NCBI GenBank assembly: GCA_004296455.1
Contig: AP018280.1
Location: 5,506,794-5,570,793, forward strand
Direction: 5' to 3'
DNA from: Calothrix sp. NIES-4101
Lineage (GTDB): Bacteria; Cyanobacteriota; Cyanobacteriia; Cyanobacteriales; Nostocaceae
Length of the DNA stretch: 64,000 nucleotides
Shown: one piece after another, positions 28,724-38,686 of the stretch
Position numbering within the stretch: the first letter of the stretch is position 1
How the letters are laid out: every line of letters begins with the position of its first letter
The notes under the pieces: generated by a model
What the model was told of the DNA's origin: nothing
Seen by the model: only the letters and a program-made list of their open reading frames with translations
Database searches by the model: none
Made by a program: the position numbers and the translations under genes

Positions 28724-29860
28724 CTAGCGTTTCTCCACTGGTGTATAAACAACATCATGATTACCGTTGTAGACCTGTGTTGGTCGGAAAATGCGGTTTT
28801 CTTCGAGTTGCTCTTTCCAGTGTGCTAACCAACCTGCTACCCGTGCGATCGCAAAGATCGGTGTGAACAAATCAGTTGGGATTCCCATCTTTCTGTATAC
28901 TAAACCGGAATAAAAGTCAACATTTGGATATATTCCTTTATGAGCAAGTTTTTCTTCGACTACTCGCTCCATTTCCTGGGCGATATCGTAGTATTTATCT
29001 TGCCCAAACTTAGCAAACAACTGTTCGGCTAAATTTTGTAAAATCGTCGCCCGTGGGTCTTTGACTTTGTAGACACGATGCCCAAAGCCCATAATTTTCG
29101 CTTTGCGCTGCATACAATCCTCAATGTAAGGACGTACATTTTCAACGGAGCCAATTTCCTCCAACATTTGGATTACTTCTTCATTTGCCCCACCATGCAA
29201 AGGTCCACCAAGAGTTCCAACAGCACTGGCAACTACAGCATAAGGGTCGGTTAAGGTGGATGCTGTCACCCTCGCACTAAAAGTAGATGCATTCATGGTA
29301 TGTTCGGCGTGGAGAATCAAACATACATCAAATATCCGTGCTGCTAATGGGTCGGGAACCTTTTCGTTGAGCATGTACAAGAAGTTCCCAGAATAATCTA
29401 ACTCATCTTTTGGACGTACTGGGTCATTTCCCTTACGCATCAACTGAAATGCCGCCACCATTGTCGGGATAGTTGCCAAAAGCCGAACTACGGCATCCCG
29501 AATATAAACAGGGTTATGCAAGTCACGACGCGAGTAAAACAAGCCTAAAGCGGCAGCAGAGGCTTGCAAAGCATCCATAGGGTGACCGCTTTCTGGAAAT
29601 GACTTCATCATGTCACGGATGCGGTATTTAATGCGGCGATGCATCCGGATTTCTTCCTCAAAGGCTTGAAGTTCTTCTTTGGTTGGAAGTTGATTCCAAA
29701 TCAAAAGGTAAGCAGTCTCCAGAAAACTACTTTTTTCCGCTAATTCTTCAATGCGGATGCCACGATATTCAAGTAATCCTTTTTGCCCATCTACAAAACT
29801 GATACTAGATTCGGCGGCAGGAATGCCTTCCAAACCGGGCTTATATTCGCACACCATCAT
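28724..29860 (-). CDS. gltA: Citrate synthase
   Basis: This 378-residue enzyme condenses acetyl-CoA and oxaloacetate to citrate. In cyanobacteria this feeds glutamate synthesis and an incomplete or bypassed TCA cycle. The active-site blocks are clear: HAEHTMNASTFSAR, GGPLHGGANEE and MGFGHRVYKVKDPRA. The length of about 380 residues fits the short bacterial form. It reads MMVCEYKPGLEG, and either of two adjacent ATGs may be used. It is upstream of ndhA on the same strand. Confidence 0.97.
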   Translation of the reverse strand: MMVCEYKPGLEGIPAAESSISFVDGQKGLLEYRGIRIEELAEKSSFLETAYLLIWNQLPTKEELQAFEEEIRMHRRIKYRIRDMMKSFPESGHPMDALQASAAALGLFYSRRDLHNPVYIRDAVVRLLATIPTMVAAFQLMRKGNDPVRPKDELDYSGNFLYMLNEKVPDPLAARIFDVCLILHAEHTMNASTFSARVTASTLTDPYAVVASAVGTLGGPLHGGANEEVIQMLEEIGSVENVRPYIEDCMQRKAKIMGFGHRVYKVKDPRATILQNLAEQLFAKFGQDKYYDIAQEMERVVEEKLAHKGIYPNVDFYSGLVYRKMGIPTDLFTPIFAIARVAGWLAHWKEQLEENRIFRPTQVYNGNHDVVYTPVEKR

Positions 29861-29973
29861 GGCAACACCATCTGCTTTTTAAAAGATTGGATTGGGCTTC
29901 AAAGACCAGAAATACTTATCGCCATAAGAGTATCTGTTCTAACACAAAAATTCTGGCAAAAATATATTTTTTG

Positions 29974-30474
29974 TTAGAGCAAGTACTTGGGTGGTGTCAA
30001 TAGGAACATATAACTACTACCCAAAGGAGTAGCCTTTTCTGGTACTTTTATCCCGATCGTACCAGCTTTTTTCAGGACTAGCCTTCCTTTTGCTTCTCCC
30101 CAGACCAAAAGTTCTGTCCAATAGCCTAAATCTGGTTCGTGTCCCACTAATGCTAGTTTAGCTTCCGAGGAAATTTTCGGGTTTTGGGTTTCTAACCAAT
30201 TTACAATCCAAGCAGAGATGTCTCCACCGGGAGCAAGGTATGATGATTCTTCGACTTTTTTACCCAGTCCAGCTTTTAGAAGAATTTCTGCGGTTTGACG
30301 CGCTCTTACCAAGGGACTAGTGAGAATGAAATCAAATTTTAAATCGAGTTCTACTAATCTTTGAGCAACCTTCTCTGTTTTTTGTCGCCCTTCTTGAGTG
30401 AGCTTGCGTTCTTCATCTTGGAGATTTTCGCGTTTTTCTTCCGCTATACCGTGGCGAATTAAGTACAGTTCCAC
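29974..30474 (-). CDS. sixA: Phosphohistidine phosphatase SixA
   Basis: The 166-residue protein is in the histidine phosphatase superfamily. The nucleophile motif RHG (Arg7-His8-Gly9) is followed by SPLVRARQTAEILL and LVGHEPD, which give the second His. SixA removes phosphate from histidine in phosphorelays. No phosphotransfer protein is nearby, so its target is unknown. Its start is 341 bases downstream of the DHH gene, with a terminator between. Confidence 0.92.
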   Translation of the reverse strand: MELYLIRHGIAEEKRENLQDEERKLTQEGRQKTEKVAQRLVELDLKFDFILTSPLVRARQTAEILLKAGLGKKVEESSYLAPGGDISAWIVNWLETQNPKISSEAKLALVGHEPDLGYWTELLVWGEAKGRLVLKKAGTIGIKVPEKATPLGSSYMFLLTPPKYLL

Positions 30475-30815
30475 AATTTATGATATTTTTTCGATTTATA
30501 ACCCGTTAATTATCTCAAGATTCACAAAAATTTTACTATGCAATTTGAATGAAATTTCAGTTGCAGACCGTAAATAATTATTGAGCCAATCAACAGGATT
30601 AGGTGATTATAAAGAACGCTAGATCGATGAATTTATCGCCTTGAAAGGGTATTAGGGTCGTAAAAAACTAAAAGCCATTCCTAACTGACAGGAACGGCTG
30701 AGAGAATTTGTTGATGTGTATAGGACTTACATAAATTCTAAAAGTCAATAGCTAACCGCTAATAGCGATTTTTGCTTAACCGAACCCTATTGGATGCTGA
30801 CTGTTCCTGATGTAT
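30475..30815. other. Intergenic region with a terminator, DHH gene to sixA
   Basis: These 341 bases contain only the minus-strand terminator at 30660-30699. The rest is AT-rich with no gene. Confidence 0.4.
30660..30699 (-). terminator. Rho-independent terminator of the DHH gene
   Basis: Read on the minus strand, AGCCGTTCCT pairs with AGGAATGGCT (plus-strand 30673-30699, one G-U) and is followed by TTTTAGTTTTTTA. It begins about 117 bases after the DHH stop. Confidence 0.75.
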
Positions 30816-32093
30816 CTATTCTTGATGGATAGGATTATCTTTCGGATTTACCAATCGCAATAGTTTTTGTTTAATTTGGGAATCATAAACTTCCCATTTC
30901 ATTTTGGCATAGGTTGAATTTTCATTCCCTCCCGATAAAAAGCCCATAGGAATTTCAAAACCACCGGCACTAGTTCGTCCTCCACCAAAAAAACGTCCTT
31001 GGCTATCTTGACCGAAGGCTTCTTTGATGAACTCATCTGGATCGAGGGTGAGTTTGGTTGTTCGCAAAGAACCAATAACTATTTCGAGTTCTTCGTCTTC
31101 GTCATGGACTATCCCATAAACCACTGCTGTATGGACGTTTTCTTCCGTGACAAGAAAATCTGCGGCTTGGGGGATTGCGTCGCGATCATCGTAGCGTAAA
31201 TATCCCACTCCAGCGATGGAAAAGTTGTTTTGGACGATGCGATTTTTGAGCGATCGCTCAATTACGTCCATGACTCTTTTAGAGCGATTTGCCTGCAATA
31301 CTGCATTGAGTAGTTGAGCATCACAAAAGCGGCTCAAATACGCAGCTGCCATAAAGTCTTCCTCCTGAGCCTGCATCAAGCGGTTTGTATCAGAACGCAA
31401 GCCATGCATTAAGGCGGTAGCACATTTGACATGCTGGCTAATGCTATTATCTAGCGATAATAAACCCGTTTGCAGATACTGAGTAAAAATTGTGGCTGTC
31501 GCTCTGACTGAAGGACGAATATCAACAAAATCTGATTTTAATTCACCTTGTAAACTATGATGGTCAATGACTGCTACTAGGGGTATTCCTGCCTGCTGTA
31601 CCACCGATAATAGCTGTGAAGTAGTTCCTTGATTATCGATTAAGACAAAACCCTGATATTGAGATAAATCTTTGCTTTTTAAAGTGGGTAGCGCCCAACG
31701 TTGAGCAGGTAGTCCCGTCAGCTTCACTAATGCGATATTTTCTTGGTGACTGAGAGTGCCAGCATAAATAATTTCACATTTAATATCGTACTGCTGGGCA
31801 ATGAGTTGGTAAGTCCAAGCTGATGATAGGGCATCTGGATCGGGAAAATCTTGCAAAACTATTAGATGCCGTTCGTGTCGATGTCCTAAAAGCGTATTTC
31901 TTAGCTCTTCTGATTTCTGATACGCCAAATAGTTATTATTACGTTGCCCTAAGAACGCGGTTGTTTCACCCGTTACTCCGTTAACGGGATGTTTGACAAG
32001 GGGAACGTCAACATCTATGTCAACTTCTTCAGAGGATGAATCTTTAATCAATGGAAAACTCTCAAGCTGAGAAAGGGGAGAATTTAATTGCAT
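30816..32093 (-). CDS. DHH family phosphoesterase (NrnA-like)
   Basis: The 425-residue protein has the DHH phosphoesterase core. DPD at 85-87 (QDFPDPDALSS) and DHH at 177-179 (VIDHHS) bind Mn for hydrolysis of short oligonucleotides or pAp-like nucleotides. A DHHA1 domain follows, with GGGRTSAGGFEIPMGFLSG near residue 373, where the common GGGH motif has Arg. An N-terminal tail of about 70 residues precedes the core. Role could be nanoRNA decay, pAp recycling or cyclic-dinucleotide breakdown. Confidence 0.85.
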   Translation of the reverse strand: MQLNSPLSQLESFPLIKDSSSEEVDIDVDVPLVKHPVNGVTGETTAFLGQRNNNYLAYQKSEELRNTLLGHRHERHLIVLQDFPDPDALSSAWTYQLIAQQYDIKCEIIYAGTLSHQENIALVKLTGLPAQRWALPTLKSKDLSQYQGFVLIDNQGTTSQLLSVVQQAGIPLVAVIDHHSLQGELKSDFVDIRPSVRATATIFTQYLQTGLLSLDNSISQHVKCATALMHGLRSDTNRLMQAQEEDFMAAAYLSRFCDAQLLNAVLQANRSKRVMDVIERSLKNRIVQNNFSIAGVGYLRYDDRDAIPQAADFLVTEENVHTAVVYGIVHDEDEELEIVIGSLRTTKLTLDPDEFIKEAFGQDSQGRFFGGGRTSAGGFEIPMGFLSGGNENSTYAKMKWEVYDSQIKQKLLRLVNPKDNPIHQE

Positions 32094-32807
32094 AGAGAAA
32101 TGGTTTTACTTACGTGAGGCTCCTCAACAACTTCGACAAAGCTCCAAAACCATAAATAAATTTTCTGGTTTAGTTACACATTACGATCTTCGCAAAAATA
32201 TTGACATATGACACACAAATTATGCCGAACAGCATAAATGCGATCGCCTATGGTAGTTAATTAGTTTTCACCAATATCTGACTAATAGTAGTTACTTGTG
32301 TGAAAAGTTACTAACTAAAGGTAAAAGGGAAAAATTTTAGCAAAAGAATTAAGGGGAAAGAGAAATGAATTCTCCAATTCATGTATCCACTGTATTTCCT
32401 CACTCAGCATCAGCTAACTTGTGATTGTAACTAGATAACCACAAAAAATATTGTACTATATTATACTAGCACTAATCAGTGCAATCTCAGTGCTTTTGAA
32501 CAATAAAACATGATTTTAAGCATCGCTGCCTCAATGGACAGGATGCTTGTAAGATTTATATGGGTGGGCGACCAAAAAACATAGCAAATGCAAGCTGCCA
32601 AACACAGCATTCACTTTCGCAAAAAGACCAGAAGGACTTGAAATTAAGTCAATCTAAATCTCTCGTCAAAAAAATATTTACGGGCACAGTTGTCTATGAC
32701 GAAATTCTTTGCTAAACTCTAAAGGTTCGTCGCTCAGATTTGTAAAAGACGAAGCGGTTGTGATTGCCCTCTCTCGCTTTACATTACTTAATGTTTTGCT
32801 AGAGAAA
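32094..32807. other. Intergenic region with small hairpins, HNH gene to DHH gene
   Basis: This 714-base gap has no convincing protein gene. Hairpins are GCACT/AGTGC near 32470 and AAGCATC/GATGCTT at 32518-32548. A TTGTACTATATTATACT stretch could be a promoter. A small RNA is possible but unproven. A 24-codon frame at 32510 is too short to support. Confidence 0.35.
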
Positions 32808-33305
32808 TCAAAGACCGATAACGTACTTTTGCCATTCGTTGTGCGTTCCGCTTTTGAGATGCTTGCTGACCTCAAAATAGAGGCTACTGTAAGGTCGGCG
32901 AGGAGAGTGACGCAAAGGCATACGAGCTTCCTGTGGTGTTCGACTTCCTTTCTTGACGTTACATCGCACGCAAGCTGTGACAATGTTTTCCCAAGAGTCT
33001 CCACCACCACGTGATCGCGGTACAACATGGTCGAGTGTTAACTCGTCTCCCGTGTAACCACAGTATTGGCAAGTATGTCCATCACGATGGAGTAGATTCC
33101 GACGAGTAAGAGGGATTTCCTTATAAGGGACGCGAACATAGTGCCGCAACCTAATTACTGTGGGTAGCGGAAAGTCAGCGTAAAGGAATTTGCCGTTATG
33201 TTCTACCTGTTCTGCTTTGCCTTTAATTAGCAAAATAGCTGCACGTCGCCAACTAGTTATATTCAGTGGCTCGTAGGAGGCGTTTAGGACTAAAACCTTC
33301 CCCAT
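32808..33305 (-). CDS. HNH endonuclease domain protein
   Basis: The 165-residue protein has an HNH nuclease fold framed by structural zinc cysteines: Cys79/Cys82 (CQYC) and Cys112/Cys115 (CVRC). The catalytic DH pair is at Asp92-His93 (LTLDHVVPRSRGGG) with Asn107. N-terminal MGKVLVLNASYEPLNITSW is characteristic of a widespread cyanobacterial and bacterial stand-alone HNH family. Target and role are unknown. It may cut DNA in repair or in mobile-element biology. Confidence 0.9.
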   Translation of the reverse strand: MGKVLVLNASYEPLNITSWRRAAILLIKGKAEQVEHNGKFLYADFPLPTVIRLRHYVRVPYKEIPLTRRNLLHRDGHTCQYCGYTGDELTLDHVVPRSRGGGDSWENIVTACVRCNVKKGSRTPQEARMPLRHSPRRPYSSLYFEVSKHLKSGTHNEWQKYVIGL

Positions 33306-33698
33306 TGATAAACGCTCAAGGTATTAGTTTTACATATATTAACACAAAGATAAGCTCCTCTGCTAGATTAGAATAATTTATACATTCAACTACATGATTC
33401 ATAATATTGATTAAAGGAAGGATTCAGGTGTTAGTCTTCCGATGTCATTTTTCAGTATTTAAAAGCTAATATTGAGGCTTCGCAACTCAGAAGAGAGAGG
33501 AAAATTAGGTTTTGCGCTATTGCCTAATCCTGACTGAACAAGTTTTGGATTGCTGAGATAAATTTTTTGACATTAATAGCGGTTTGCTCTTGTCTCAATC
33601 CGGTGATCGAGGATAAACTTCCGGATTATTCCGAATAGTTTCCTTGGGGTTGAATATGTAAACACCTGGAGACTATGAGTGTGGTGTGATAGGAGCAA
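33306..33698. other. Divergent intergenic region, HNH gene and alr
   Basis: The 393 bases hold no gene. Promoters for the divergent HNH and alr genes should lie here. The last bases contain AGGAG, the alr ribosome binding site. Confidence 0.4.
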
Positions 33699-34892
33699 GT
33701 GAATATGTTGAGCAGCGAGCAAATGCAAAGTATTGTTACTTCCGAGCAGTGCGATACTTATGCTTGGTACTCCCAACGCGCTTGGGTAGAAATTGACTTG
33801 GCAGCACTTTCGCATAATGTGAAACAGTTGCGACAGTTATTGTCAACGAGAACACAATTAATGGCGGTTGTCAAAGCTGATGCTTATGGGCATGGTGCAG
33901 TCACCGTTGCCAAAACTGTACTAGAATCGGGAGCAAGTTGGTTGGGAGTTGCCACAGTTCCAGAGGGAATTCAGCTGCGCGAAGCTGGAGTAACGGCTCC
34001 TATTTTAATATTAGGAGCAACACAGACACGAGAACAAATTCATGCGATCGCTCATTGGCAACTTCAGCCGACCCTATGTAGCCCAAAGCAAGCTTTAGTA
34101 TTTTCTAATACTCTCGAAGCCATGAATTTCGATGTCGCTTTACCAGTTCACATTAAACTTGATACTGGGATGTCACGCTTGGGGACGGACTGGCGACAAG
34201 CCGGAGAGTTTGTGCAGCTAGTAGAGCGACTACCACACTTGCGTATTGCCAGTATTTATTCGCACCTGGCTACCGCCGACAGTCCTGACCAAACTGTAAT
34301 GAATCTCCAGCATCGGCACTTTGAAGAAGCTATTCAACAAGTTAAAATTTTGGGAATAGAGGCACCTTGCTTGCATTTTGCCAACACAGCAGGCACTTTG
34401 ACAAATCCAGCCTTGCATTACGATATGGTGCGGGTAGGACTCGCGGTTTATGGATATTATCCTGCCGAACATTTACGTCACAGCATCAACCTCAAGCCCG
34501 TGATGCAAGTAAAAGCACGAGTTACTCAGGTGAAAAAGATTGCTGCCGGTACGGGTGTCAGCTATGGGTATAGATATGTCGCTCCTAATAATATTCGCCT
34601 TGCTGTTGTGGGGATTGGCTACGCAGACGGTATCCCGCGTCAACTGTCTAATAAAATGCAAGTATTGATACGTGGTAAGCGGATACCTCAGATTGGTACA
34701 ATTACGATGGATCAAATTATGTTGGATGTTAGTAATATTCCTGACATCCAAGAGGGTGAAGTTGTCACTTTGTTAGGAATAGATCAAAGTGAACGCATTA
34801 CCGCAGATGATTGGGCAAACGAATTAGGTACAATTCCCTGGGAAATTCTTTGCTCATTCAAGCATCGCTTGCCTCGTGTTGCCCTGGAATGA
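33699..34892 (+). CDS. alr: Alanine racemase
   Basis: The 397-residue PLP enzyme interconverts L- and D-alanine for peptidoglycan. The PLP lysine is Lys59 in VKADAYGHGAV and the second catalytic residue is Tyr289 in GVSYGYR. HIKLDTGMSRLG is also typical. Two starts are close: GTG at 33699 (four bases from the Shine-Dalgarno AGGAG) and ATG at 33705 (nine bases from it). Spacing slightly favours the ATG; the longer form is reported. Confidence 0.95.
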   Translation: MNMLSSEQMQSIVTSEQCDTYAWYSQRAWVEIDLAALSHNVKQLRQLLSTRTQLMAVVKADAYGHGAVTVAKTVLESGASWLGVATVPEGIQLREAGVTAPILILGATQTREQIHAIAHWQLQPTLCSPKQALVFSNTLEAMNFDVALPVHIKLDTGMSRLGTDWRQAGEFVQLVERLPHLRIASIYSHLATADSPDQTVMNLQHRHFEEAIQQVKILGIEAPCLHFANTAGTLTNPALHYDMVRVGLAVYGYYPAEHLRHSINLKPVMQVKARVTQVKKIAAGTGVSYGYRYVAPNNIRLAVVGIGYADGIPRQLSNKMQVLIRGKRIPQIGTITMDQIMLDVSNIPDIQEGEVVTLLGIDQSERITADDWANELGTIPWEILCSFKHRLPRVALE

Positions 34893-35222
34893 TGACGACT
34901 GCTTAGAAACAGGAATTGAATAACAATTCTGAACGAATATGAAATGGTGCGTTACGCTGCGCTAACAGCACCCTACTTTTGCATTTTATTTAATTCACAT
35001 TCCTTAACTTAGGCAAATTGAAATAGTAGCAGGAAATTTTTTCTAGAAATTTTTTTCTTGGGTTGGATGCTTCATCTCAATTTCCTTCTAAATTTGTAAC
35101 TTTGTCTGCATTTGTACTCTTGACTTCCGGATAGAATCATCCTGAAGGAGTAGATAAACAGTAAGAGGTGCATCCAATGCAAGTAATCTCGCTTTGCCTG
35201 CCGTCACTTAGAGAGAGAAGCC
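34893..35222. other. Intergenic region after alr with a repeat hairpin
   Basis: GGTGCGTTACGC and the matching GCTAACAGCACC at 34946-34972 form a hairpin of a GGTGCGTTA..GCACC type often dispersed in cyanobacterial genomes. Nothing else is seen before the small gene at 35223. Confidence 0.5.
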
Positions 35223-35375
35223 ATGTTAGAAAAATTTATACAAGCTACTATCATTACTTTTTTGCTCCACCTCATCCTTACAGTTAGCTCAAATAGTTCA
35301 ATTCCGAGTAAAGGGTTACCATCTTTAGTCGAAAAACCTAATGCGATCGCTCAATTTGTGAAGGTTACGGATTAA
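35223..35375 (+). CDS. Small membrane or exported peptide, 50 residues
   Basis: This frame begins ATG after AGAGAGAGAAG and ends in TAA at 35373-35375. The predicted 50-residue product starts MLEKFIQATIITFLLHLILT, a basic/hydrophobic N-terminus like a signal peptide or single helix, followed by a polar Ser/Pro-rich tail. HIP1 octamer GCGATCGC falls within it. I do not recognise a family; it may be a real small protein or a chance frame. Confidence 0.4.
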   Translation: MLEKFIQATIITFLLHLILTVSSNSSIPSKGLPSLVEKPNAIAQFVKVTD

Positions 35376-35495
35376 TTATATGTAACTCCAGAATCCATAA
35401 TCTATATAATTGGACAGAAATTTTGATCGTAGGTGAAATTGAGTTGCGGTAGAAGGTTAGACTGAGCAGGAAGACTTAAACCTGCATCAAAAATT

Positions 35496-37595
35496 ATGAC
35501 TAATCGCTTAGAGTCAGCAAAAAGTCTCTATCTTCGCAAACACGCCGAAAATCCCATTGATTGGTGGTATTGGTGTGATGAAGCACTGGCTACTGCCAAG
35601 GTACAGAATAAACCAATATTTCTCTCCATCGGTTATTCAAGTTGCCATTGGTGTACTGTAATGGAAGGAGAGGCTTTTTCTGATCAAGCGATCGCTCAAT
35701 ATCTGAACGAAAATTTTCTCCCGATTAAAGTAGATCGTGAAGAACGCCCTGATATTGACAGCATCTACATGCAAGCGTTACAAATGATGACGGGTAGTGG
35801 CGGTTGGCCCCTAAATGTGTTTCTTTCTCCAGAAGATTTGGTTCCATTTTACGCGGGTACATACTTCCCAATTGAACCTAGATATGGGCGTGCGGGTTTT
35901 CTGCAAGTTTTACAAGCGCTACGAAATTACTACGATACAGAAAAAGAAGATTTACAAAAACGTAAAGGTGTAATTTTAGAAGCTTTACTATCTAATGCTG
36001 TATTAAATATAGAAGAAACAACAGAAGCAACAGATAAACAGTTATTACGGCAAGGTTGGAATACAGCGACAAAAATCATTACTCCCAATCCACAGGGTAA
36101 CAGTTTTCCCATGATGCCCTATGGGGAGATAGCATTGCGGGGAATTCGATTTAATTTTGATTCTCAATTAGATGCCAAAGAAGTTTGTCAGCAACGCGGT
36201 TTAGATTTAGCCTTGGGTGGAATTTTTGATCATGTCGCCGGTGGCTTTCATCGGTATACAGTTGACCCAACTTGGACTGTACCGCATTTCGAGAAGATGC
36301 TCTACGATAATGGGCAAATTATCGAGTATTTAGCGAATTTGTGGAGTGCGGGAATTCAAGAGCCAGCCTTTGCACGGGGAATTTCCCTGACTGTTGACTG
36401 GTTACAACGGGAGATGACTGCACCGGAAGGTTATTTTTATGCTTCCCAAGATGCTGACAGTTTTCCAACACCCCAGGATAATGAACCCGAAGAAGGTGCT
36501 TTTTACGTTTGGAGTTACAGCGAACTTGAACAATTACTTGCTCCTGAAGAACTAACAGAATTACAACAGCAATTTACCGTCACCGCTAACGGAAATTTTG
36601 AGGGTAAAAACGTATTACAAAGACGAAAGGGTGGAAAACTCAGCGAAACACTGGAAAAAACCCTACAAAAACTCTTTGTCGGACGTTATGGTGCAGAACC
36701 CACAGCACTAGCGACTTTTCCACCAGCGCGAAATAACCACGAAGCGAAAACTATCAACTGGCAAGCACGTATCCCCGCAGTCACCGATACAAAAATGATT
36801 GTCGCTTGGAATAGCTTGATGATTTCGGGTTTAGCTAGAGCCTACACTGTATTCCGCCAAGATATTTATTTAGAACTGGCAATCAAAGCTGCAAATTTTA
36901 TTCTCAATCATCAATATATAGATGGACGCTTCCAGCGATTAAATTATCAGGGTGAAGCAATACTAAGCGCCCAATCGGAAGATTATGCCTTTTTTATCAA
37001 AGCACTTTTAGACCTACATCAAGCAACATTAGTGGAGAGAAAACAGGAAGATGTAGAAATTAGTGCAAATGCCCATAGTCAGAACTTTATCGAAAATGCG
37101 ATCGCACTGCAACAAGAATTCGACCAATATTTGTGGAGTGTTGAGTTAGGTGGATACTACAATGCAGCCATTGATAGCAGCCAGGACTTAATTATTCGCG
37201 AACGCAGTTATCAAGACAATGCTACACCCTCAGCAAACGGGATTGCGATCGCTAATCTTGTCCGTCTCTCCCTCCTCACTGATAATTTACACTATCTCGA
37301 CTTAGCCGAACAAGGATTAAAAGCCTTTCGAGGCATCATGAAACAAGCACCTCAAGCTTGTCCCAGCATGTTTTCCGCCTTGGATTGGTATCGTAATTCA
37401 ACTTTAATCCGTACCAATTTTCAACAAATTAATACTCTTGTCTCTGAGTTTTTACCCAGTGTCATGTTTGCAGAAATTTCCAAATTACCTGAAGGTAGCG
37501 TCGGCTTAGTTTGCCAGGGGTTAAAATGTTTACCGGCACCAGAGAATTTAGAGAAGCTATTGCAGCAAGTCCAGCAAAGCCAGACTAGAGGGTAA
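35496..37595 (+). CDS. DUF255 / YyaL thioredoxin-fold protein
   Basis: The 699-residue protein matches the YyaL/spermatogenesis-associated protein 20 family. The N-terminal thioredoxin-like domain has Cys50-His51-Trp52-Cys53 within SIGYSSCHWCTVM, followed by VDREERPDID and a GGWPLNVF stretch. The remaining 500 residues form the alpha/alpha-barrel (six-hairpin glycosidase-like) region with VAGGFHRYTVDPTWTVPHFEKMLYDN. Biochemical function is not settled for the family. It appears to be transcribed alone. Confidence 0.93.
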   Translation: MTNRLESAKSLYLRKHAENPIDWWYWCDEALATAKVQNKPIFLSIGYSSCHWCTVMEGEAFSDQAIAQYLNENFLPIKVDREERPDIDSIYMQALQMMTGSGGWPLNVFLSPEDLVPFYAGTYFPIEPRYGRAGFLQVLQALRNYYDTEKEDLQKRKGVILEALLSNAVLNIEETTEATDKQLLRQGWNTATKIITPNPQGNSFPMMPYGEIALRGIRFNFDSQLDAKEVCQQRGLDLALGGIFDHVAGGFHRYTVDPTWTVPHFEKMLYDNGQIIEYLANLWSAGIQEPAFARGISLTVDWLQREMTAPEGYFYASQDADSFPTPQDNEPEEGAFYVWSYSELEQLLAPEELTELQQQFTVTANGNFEGKNVLQRRKGGKLSETLEKTLQKLFVGRYGAEPTALATFPPARNNHEAKTINWQARIPAVTDTKMIVAWNSLMISGLARAYTVFRQDIYLELAIKAANFILNHQYIDGRFQRLNYQGEAILSAQSEDYAFFIKALLDLHQATLVERKQEDVEISANAHSQNFIENAIALQQEFDQYLWSVELGGYYNAAIDSSQDLIIRERSYQDNATPSANGIAIANLVRLSLLTDNLHYLDLAEQGLKAFRGIMKQAPQACPSMFSALDWYRNSTLIRTNFQQINTLVSEFLPSVMFAEISKLPEGSVGLVCQGLKCLPAPENLEKLLQQVQQSQTRG

Positions 37596-37928
37596 TATCA
37601 GGTGTTTGTCAAGCACTAAATTGATGGCTTGAGATGACTCAGAGAGAAGGAACGCGGAGATTTGTATTGCGGCAAAGTTACTTAGGTGAACTAGTAGGAG
37701 CAAAGCGTTGGCGAAGCAATCCCTGAGTGAAGTTTCGCTCTGCTCGTAAAAGCTTATCCATATCTGCGTGCATCTGCGGTTTTATCTCTTTCAATGTGAC
37801 TTCAACAAAACTCTCCTTCCCAAACAACCTTCCTATTCACGTCATACCTTTGTGTCTAAAATCGAGCAACACATAAATCTCCCCATTTCCACGTCGATTT
37901 TATCCTCATTATTGTAGATGAACTTCAT
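37596..37928. other. Intergenic region, DUF255 gene to mobA
   Basis: The 333 bases hold no gene. Short HIP-like and TCGCTCTGCTC stretches near 37735 resemble fragments of dispersed repeats. Promoter of mobA not recognised. Confidence 0.35.
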
Positions 37929-38546
37929 ATGACACATGAGAAATTAATCGCGATTGTCTTAGCGGGTGGCAAAAGTACTCGTATGGGACAAGACAAAGCT
38001 CTGCTCCCCATTCGTGGACTGCCACTGTTACAGCAAATTTGTAAAATTGCTGAATCCTGTGCCAATACAGTTTATGTTGTTACTCCCTGGCAGGAACGCT
38101 ATCAAGATTTGTTACCGCATACTTGCAAATTTATCAGGGAAGTGTATTTAAGTGAAGAGATAGAACAGAAAACTTTGACACATGGGCCATTAATAGGTTT
38201 TGCCCAAGCACTAACATATCTACAAACACAAAACCAAACAGAATGGATTTTACTGTTAGCCTGCGACTTACCAAACCTAAGAGTAGAAATTTTACAAACA
38301 TGGAGAGAACAATTAGTAGATGTGAGAAAAGATGCGATCGCACTCTTGGCACATAATCAAAAAGGCTGGGAACCCCTATGCGGCTTCTATCGGCAAAGTT
38401 GTTTACCGGGATTAAATGAATTTATTCATCAAGGCGGCAGATCATTTCAACAATGGTTAAACCAAAATACTGTAGAAGTTCTAGCTGCTCCCAATCCAGA
38501 TATTTTCTACAACTGCAACACACCTGAAGATTTACTTTTCGACTAA
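37929..38546 (+). CDS. mobA: Molybdenum cofactor guanylyltransferase
   Basis: The 205-residue protein has the nucleotidyltransferase signature LAGGKSTRMGQDKALL (about 11-26), and LLACDLPNLR for the metal-binding aspartate. MobA adds GMP to molybdopterin to make the bis-MGD cofactor used, for example, by nitrate reductase. Its length is normal. No other moa or mob gene is in the window. Confidence 0.9.
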   Translation: MTHEKLIAIVLAGGKSTRMGQDKALLPIRGLPLLQQICKIAESCANTVYVVTPWQERYQDLLPHTCKFIREVYLSEEIEQKTLTHGPLIGFAQALTYLQTQNQTEWILLLACDLPNLRVEILQTWREQLVDVRKDAIALLAHNQKGWEPLCGFYRQSCLPGLNEFIHQGGRSFQQWLNQNTVEVLAAPNPDIFYNCNTPEDLLFD

Positions 38547-38686
38547 ATCCCATAAATCGCTACCCAGCTTAGTTTAAAATAATTATCTAATCTTTTGATT
38601 TTCTTGACTCAACAAGTGCAGTGCCGCCATCAGCTTCAGCCTGCATTTAAGATTTGATAAACTGCCCTAGCCTGAGTTGGCGAACA

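Noticed and set aside
32510-32584. 24-codon frame MILSIAASMDRM and following residues as a small photosynthesis peptide
   Set aside because: Does not match known psb or pet peptides, and the hairpin within it suggests RNA structure at best.
32678-33028. Frames overlapping the HNH gene on both strands
   Set aside because: The HNH gene at 32808-33305 has clear zinc and catalytic motifs, so the others are shadows.
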